Shown here piece after piece: positions 59,440 through 64,000 of a stretch of 64,000 nt of DNA. The notes below the pieces were generated by a model, which was given only the letters and a program-made list of their open reading frames with translations, was not told where the DNA came from and did not search any database. The DNA lies in the NCBI GenBank assembly GCA_905250075.1, contig CAJNOP010000055.1, positions 748,417 to 812,416 on the forward strand, given 5' to 3'. The position numbers and the translations under genes are program-made. The stretch's first letter is position 1; each line of letters begins with the position of its first letter. Source of the DNA: Rotaria sp. Silwood1. Taxonomy: Eukaryota > Rotifera > Eurotatoria > Philodinida > Philodinidae.

Positions 59440-59904
59440 TTATATTATTGAGTGTTTAGGTTTTGCAATAGAAGTAATATAATCAATATATGTTTGAGGA
59501 AAGTTATATTGTTTAGCAGCATCAATAATGATTTGAAGATATTCATTTGATGGAACAAAATCTTCGTCACATGTTGTTTCATCTATAAATGTTATTGCTT
59601 CAATAATTTTATTATTATTGATAAGTTCAATATTGATTTTAATCATTCGATGACCAGGTTCAGTTTTTAATAAATAATCAAGATGTTTTTCATTTATAAG
59701 ATAAACAATTCCATATACATAAGAATCTTTTTTTGGTACAATATTTGCTCTTCCTTTTCCATTTTCTTGTTTATGATTAAAACGAAATTGATAATCAATT
59801 AATCGAGCAATATTTACACTAAGTGGATGATCATTACCGATTCTTTCTTCAAACAAACTTTGTTTTAAATTACTTGCATAACCAAAATAATTTATATTAT
59901 TCAT
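59440..59904 (-). CDS. Gamma-glutamylcyclotransferase-like protein
   Basis: A single exon encodes 154 aa. The N-terminal INYFGYASNLKQSLFEER is the substrate-loop motif of the GGCT/AIG2-like fold (usually YGSN or YASN). GKGRANIVPKKDSYVYGIVY follows, and LLKTEPGHRM carries the Glu (about residue 81) that aligns with the catalytic acid of GGCT. The family releases 5-oxoproline from gamma-glutamyl peptides in glutathione turnover. Length is slightly shorter than human GGCT (188 aa) and nearer to bacterial and fungal members. An acceptor-like TTTTCTAG ends nine bases before the ATG. Fold assignment is firm, exact substrate is not. Confidence 0.8.
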   Translation of the reverse strand: MNNINYFGYASNLKQSLFEERIGNDHPLSVNIARLIDYQFRFNHKQENGKGRANIVPKKDSYVYGIVYLINEKHLDYLLKTEPGHRMIKINIELINNNKIIEAITFIDETTCDEDFVPSNEYLQIIIDAAKQYNFPQTYIDYITSIAKPKHSII

Positions 59905-59913
59905 TTTTATTAT

Positions 59914-59920
59914 CTAGAAA
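59914..59920 (-). promoter_or_regulatory. Acceptor-like site before cyclotransferase start
   Basis: On the minus strand TTTCTAG ends nine bases upstream of the ATG with no upstream coding exon. It is a candidate spliced-leader or 5'-UTR intron acceptor, like those at 8897, 20681 and 42298. Confidence 0.4.
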
Positions 59921-62900
59921 ATAAATAAATTTGACTTTTTTTTTTCTTTAACATATTTAAGCTATTTAATAAAGTAATAGAATATATGATTATTCATAAG
60001 TTTAGTCTATAGAAACAAATCGTCGCTGTGGCTTAGTGACTACATTGTAACATATACTTGCTTTTGTGGCTAGTATGTGGTTAATTAGTGGTATATATAG
60101 GGTGTTCAAGCAATTTAGTGCAAGAACTCTATGTCAGGTTGACCTTCCGTTCAGAATTACAGTTAGTCATAGTTATAGGGAAGATCTCGAGCAATTGAAT
60201 TTGTACTTAGAAAGGACTCTATAGCCTAAAACTAGCTGGCAGGCAGACATAGTCTTCCTATACCAAGAGTTTAAGACAATAAAAAAGTAGATTCATTAAT
60301 ATTTTACTTGTTTTGTTTCTTATATTCAAACGATTTCTATTGATTGTTTAATAATTACGTATTCAATAGAAATATGAAAATAATATTTTGTTGACGAGTG
60401 GAGTTATTTGTTAAAAAGTCAGAAATGAATAAATTTTCGTAGTTACTTTTCTTTTTTGTTCTTATCTATTTTTTCATTTAGTAGACTTTAGTTTGTGACA
60501 AAAGAGAAAAACATTTATTGATAAGATAAATAGATGAGTAAAGAACAAAAATATCTTCTTAAGTTCAATTCTGATTTATTTAAAAGAAAAGTCTTTGAAC
60601 ACGACCTTATCATTGCTTCTTCATCCGTTTATCGAAAAAATTTCATTTAATTTGAATGAAAGTTCATTTTTCTTTTCTAATAAATTTAATTAGTTATCAT
60701 TACAAAATATATTTCGGCTTATAATGATTTATATTTTTTGACTTGATTTCATTTTGAAAGACGAAAAAAAAATGCACATTAAAAATATTATGATTAGTCA
60801 AAGAGAATTTGAACAACAGATAAATCATCAAATATTTATGAACATTTTAGTTCTTATAAAAATGATTAGTCAATCATTGATATTCCATACTAGAAATCGA
60901 CAAGTCCAATGCTAGCTCGTATGCATTGAACACGTTCTTGGATCTGCTTGAACAAGTTTTGTTCTATTTTTAAGAAAGACACTTTCAACTGCAAAAGATC
61001 TCACGTTCTATTTCTAAAACGTCATTCTGAAAATAGAACACATTTTTTTGAACACTTCAGTTATAGACACTGAACTGTTAGAACAGTCCTTGTGACAATA
61101 TCGGATATGTTCGAACTATTCTTTCGTTAATTTGATCTGAATTTTGGTCTTAAAACTAGTCGATCTTTATTCAATGTGTTCACTATACTCTGAGACGTTC
61201 GGTTGAATTTTAGTAATAACATAGACATATTTTTACGTAAAATGACATCTCTTCTAAATAATAAATTTTTTGTTTGAGTAAGAAGATGATTGCTATCAAT
61301 TAATTCTTAATTAATATTTATTTTCTTTTCGAAGTTAAAAGACAAATCAAATGAGAAAAAAAATAAAAGCATAAGATCCTTTTTCTTTTTCATTATACAT
61401 AAAATAAACTACAGAAAGTATTTTGTTAATACGCTTTTATTTTGTTATAAATGTACCATAATAATAAGTTTGAATAAACTCTAACAAAATTTGAATATTT
61501 TTGCTATTTATTTTCTATTTTACAAGAATTGATTGATAGAGAATGCTTCTAAAATGCATCGAATAAAGAATAAAAAACATTTCAGATTGAATGTTTTTCA
61601 AAATGTTTATTTAATCCTCATTGATTGAGCAAAAACTCAGAGTTCACATTTTTCGAATCTTTCAAAAAGTATCATTCAAGAAATTATGGAAACTATACTA
61701 TAGTCTTTCTACTAGCAAATAATGCAATAAATTTGTTCTAAAATTTTCAGATACGATAGAAACCTCTGTTTTTTTGCGCGTTATGATATCATTATTGTCT
61801 CTGCTGATTTTGCGGGATAGTGTAAACATAGATAAGAATTTAGAAGATTGAATTATTTGGATTTAAACGTTATTTTCATGATAATTAAAACGATAAAAAC
61901 TTTGAACTTACTTTTTGCCATTCTCAAAAAACAAAAATTGGTCAGATTTCATTTAGATACGATTAAAATTTTTTTCGAAACGTTGAAAACAACAGTAAAA
62001 AACTGTTTAAAATCAATATATACGAAACTCTTTTTCATAGTGAATTCGAACGATCGAATTAAATTGTATAAGAATAATACTTTAACAAATGTGCTGTAAC
62101 ACAAAAATTAATTTTATTTTACGAAGGTTTTGAAACTTGTTTTAAATTTTGTTTCTGATTTTCGTTGAATAAAAAATTGAAGTCTCTACAAAATTACTAA
62201 TTCTTTTGTTAAAAAATATTTTTCATAGTAACGTGAACTTTAACAGATAAACACTTATTGCATTGTCTAACTATGAACTCTTGTTTTGCTCGAAATAAAA
62301 AAAAAATGCTTGTATGTATATCTTATCATTAATGTTAATGTCCTATATGTGTGCCATCTTATCATGCTTGTTAATGCTGTGAAAAATGTTAATTATATTT
62401 ACTTCAATAGTTGAAAGATGTCTATTGTTTGGAATTGATTTACCATAACAATTCGGTTTGATCCGAACAAAGTTTTCTTTTTCGATGTTTCATTTCGAAA
62501 TTTTTTCTGTCAGATATTTTTTAACATATTTTTAATTGCAGTAAATCGACTTCTTAGAATTTTTTCTATTATAAAAACGTTAATCGTCATAATCATACCA
62601 TTAAAAATATGCAACTAAAAATAAATTCTTTAATATTGATATTGTAGCATATTCAAATCGATACAAAAATACGACAAATACGCTTCGTGAATATATTCAA
62701 CGTTATAGATATTAAGCTATTGCGCATCATTTTTTTTTCTTTCATTTAACCCACGTCTCGAAGGCAACTAACGTTTGTATGAAACAGAATTGCAAACACT
62801 GCATCACATGGATATGTGCGTTAATTTTTTTTTTGCATGATCAAACAATGTATTTATTCCCTTTTTTTTTACTATTACTATCATGTAAAAATGAGTACGA

Positions 62901-64000
62901 AATACTCTTGCTTTGAACGTATGTAACAGTATAATATTTGTTTGATATAGTCAAAACGAGTAAACGTATTTTAAACTAGGTTCTCAGTTTTAAAGTTTAT
63001 TATTATAGTTGGAGGATACAATTGTAAAAACTTGTTTTTTTTTCGATATTTTTATTTTATGAAAATCAATGTATTTTGTTCTTTCTCAACATAATAACTG
63101 ATTGAAAACCTCGTCGTGATTCGAATTAAAAACAAAAGTCATCAGCAAACCGTTCAGTATAATATACCGTATGACGATAGTTGTTCTTTGATCGACAATA
63201 TACTACTGTTTCCTATGAATAATATGGTATACCAACGTTAGTGCCAACAGAAGTGTAACAAACGATGGTTGATCTTTTGACTAATTAATGAAAATTATAC
63301 CGATGGAAAAAAGTATCGAACATCGACAAGATATATTATTTTTTTATGTATGGTTATGATTAATTTCCTAGCAAAACGTTTTCAAAATAGATATTCCACC
63401 AAACATAACAAAACAGTTTTTATTCTTTCTATCTCTTTTCCTTTAAATATTCATATTTTCTTTTATTTTTTGTTCTTTCATCTTCATCGTTCTGCTTGAT
63501 ATGCGCACACATAGTACACATTTGCTCATGTTGTAGAACGATTCAACTATGACCGAACGTAGTCTTCCAACCAGTTTCTTCTCATACCAATAACTAAGTT
63601 ATATGCTATTGCGTTTTATATGACGAAAACCGAACATACTATACCATGATATCTATGCTGTATATTTCGCATCGAAATTAGATACAGTGTAAGAAACTAA
63701 TGTATGCATTCGTATAGGAACTGTCATATAGACTATTAAAACAAAACCTGTATCTTTAAGACTTCTATGTTGTACTCCATTTGAGCATTTCTATTCTTTT
63801 GATAATTCATAATATAATATAATTTTCATAACTATATTGTTCTTTTTAGTAATCTTCGTCTTATCTTTTCAGATGGAGTTATATCGAAAATAAAAATCTT
63901 TTTCTCTAAGCTTCTTAGTATAAATAAACGGACCACGTCAGTTGGTTTCTAGAATAACAAATGTCAAACAATGTTCTTCACTGAAAAGATACATTTATCC
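59921..64000. other. Intergenic to right edge, no gene recognised
   Basis: About 4.1 kb of very AT-rich sequence. It contains the second copy of the dispersed repeat at 60.01-60.17 kb. The ORF at 61848-62099 is Lys/Ile-rich and looks like chance. No RNA gene was found. Confidence 0.5.
60013..60165 (+). repeat. Dispersed repeat, copy 2
   Basis: Aligns with 13400-13640 (see copy 1). It begins GTCGCTGTGGCTTAGTGACT, which resembles a polymerase III A box more clearly than copy 1, so a tRNA-derived SINE origin is possible. Confidence 0.5.

Noticed and set aside
61848-62099. 83-aa plus-strand ORF near the right edge
   Set aside because: Lys/Ile/Asn-rich composition driven by AT content, no domain, no splice or leader support.

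Overview
The window reads as nuclear DNA of an animal, most likely a bdelloid rotifer (Rotaria/Adineta-like). The reasons are: AT-rich sequence with intron-dense genes whose introns are often only 50-100 bp; many tracts of TGTGGG, which as I recall is the bdelloid telomere repeat; a TIR-domain gene plus a decayed TIR gene; metazoan signature genes (eEF1A, an F-BAR/SH3 protein); a gene of a mainly bacterial family (DUF2238/YjdF); and a 100-N assembly gap beside a TGTGGG array.

Layout. 1-2.1 kb: 5' part of a secreted, Thr-rich mucin-like gene (minus) running off the left edge. 2.1-8.9 kb: AT-rich intergenic DNA. 8.9-14.8 kb: a 20-exon F-BAR + SH3 gene (nostrin-like). 16.8-17.4 kb: a small secreted protein. 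20.0-20.7 kb: a DUF2238 membrane protein (minus). 20.7-29.5 kb: mostly non-coding, with one decayed TIR-type transposon, a 161-bp tandem repeat and a broken membrane-receptor fragment. 29.5-33.1 kb: a membrane protein without an ATG, a CAGCACCT minisatellite, the gap, a 318-bp tandem repeat and a DEAH-helicase C-terminal fragment. 33.2-38.9 kb: an FkbM-type methyltransferase whose two introns host transposon-like inverted-repeat elements. 39.0-39.5 kb: a dead cullin fragment. 40.4-41.3 kb: another inverted-repeat element. 42.3-43.9 kb: an intronless F-box/ankyrin-like gene. 45.6-46.5 kb: a TIR pseudogene. 51.1-52.7 kb: eEF1A (minus). 54.7-57.2 kb: a helical-TIR-SAM-like gene (minus). 59.4-59.9 kb: a gamma-glutamylcyclotransferase-like gene (minus). 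59.9-64 kb: nothing recognisable.

The most striking structure is a dispersed set of about a dozen short palindromes built of the telomere-type repeat. Every one has the same polarity on the + strand: a G-rich arm (GGGTGTGGG...) first, then a C-rich arm (...CCCACACCC). This is the polarity expected of head-to-head fused telomeres. It is also compatible with a short element whose terminal inverted repeats mimic telomere sequence. The palindromes lie at edges of gene fragments (cullin, DEAH helicase, receptor) and just downstream of three intact-looking genes. The cullin fragment has outward-pointing TGTGGG tracts at both ends, as a healed and re-inserted chromosome piece would.

The genes do not form an obvious pathway. 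Two deserve attention: the DUF2238 gene as a candidate for horizontal transfer, and the TIR protein as a possible NAD-hydrolysing innate-immunity protein with a domain order unlike SARM1. All exon structures were worked out by eye from reading frame, GT..AG sites and phase.
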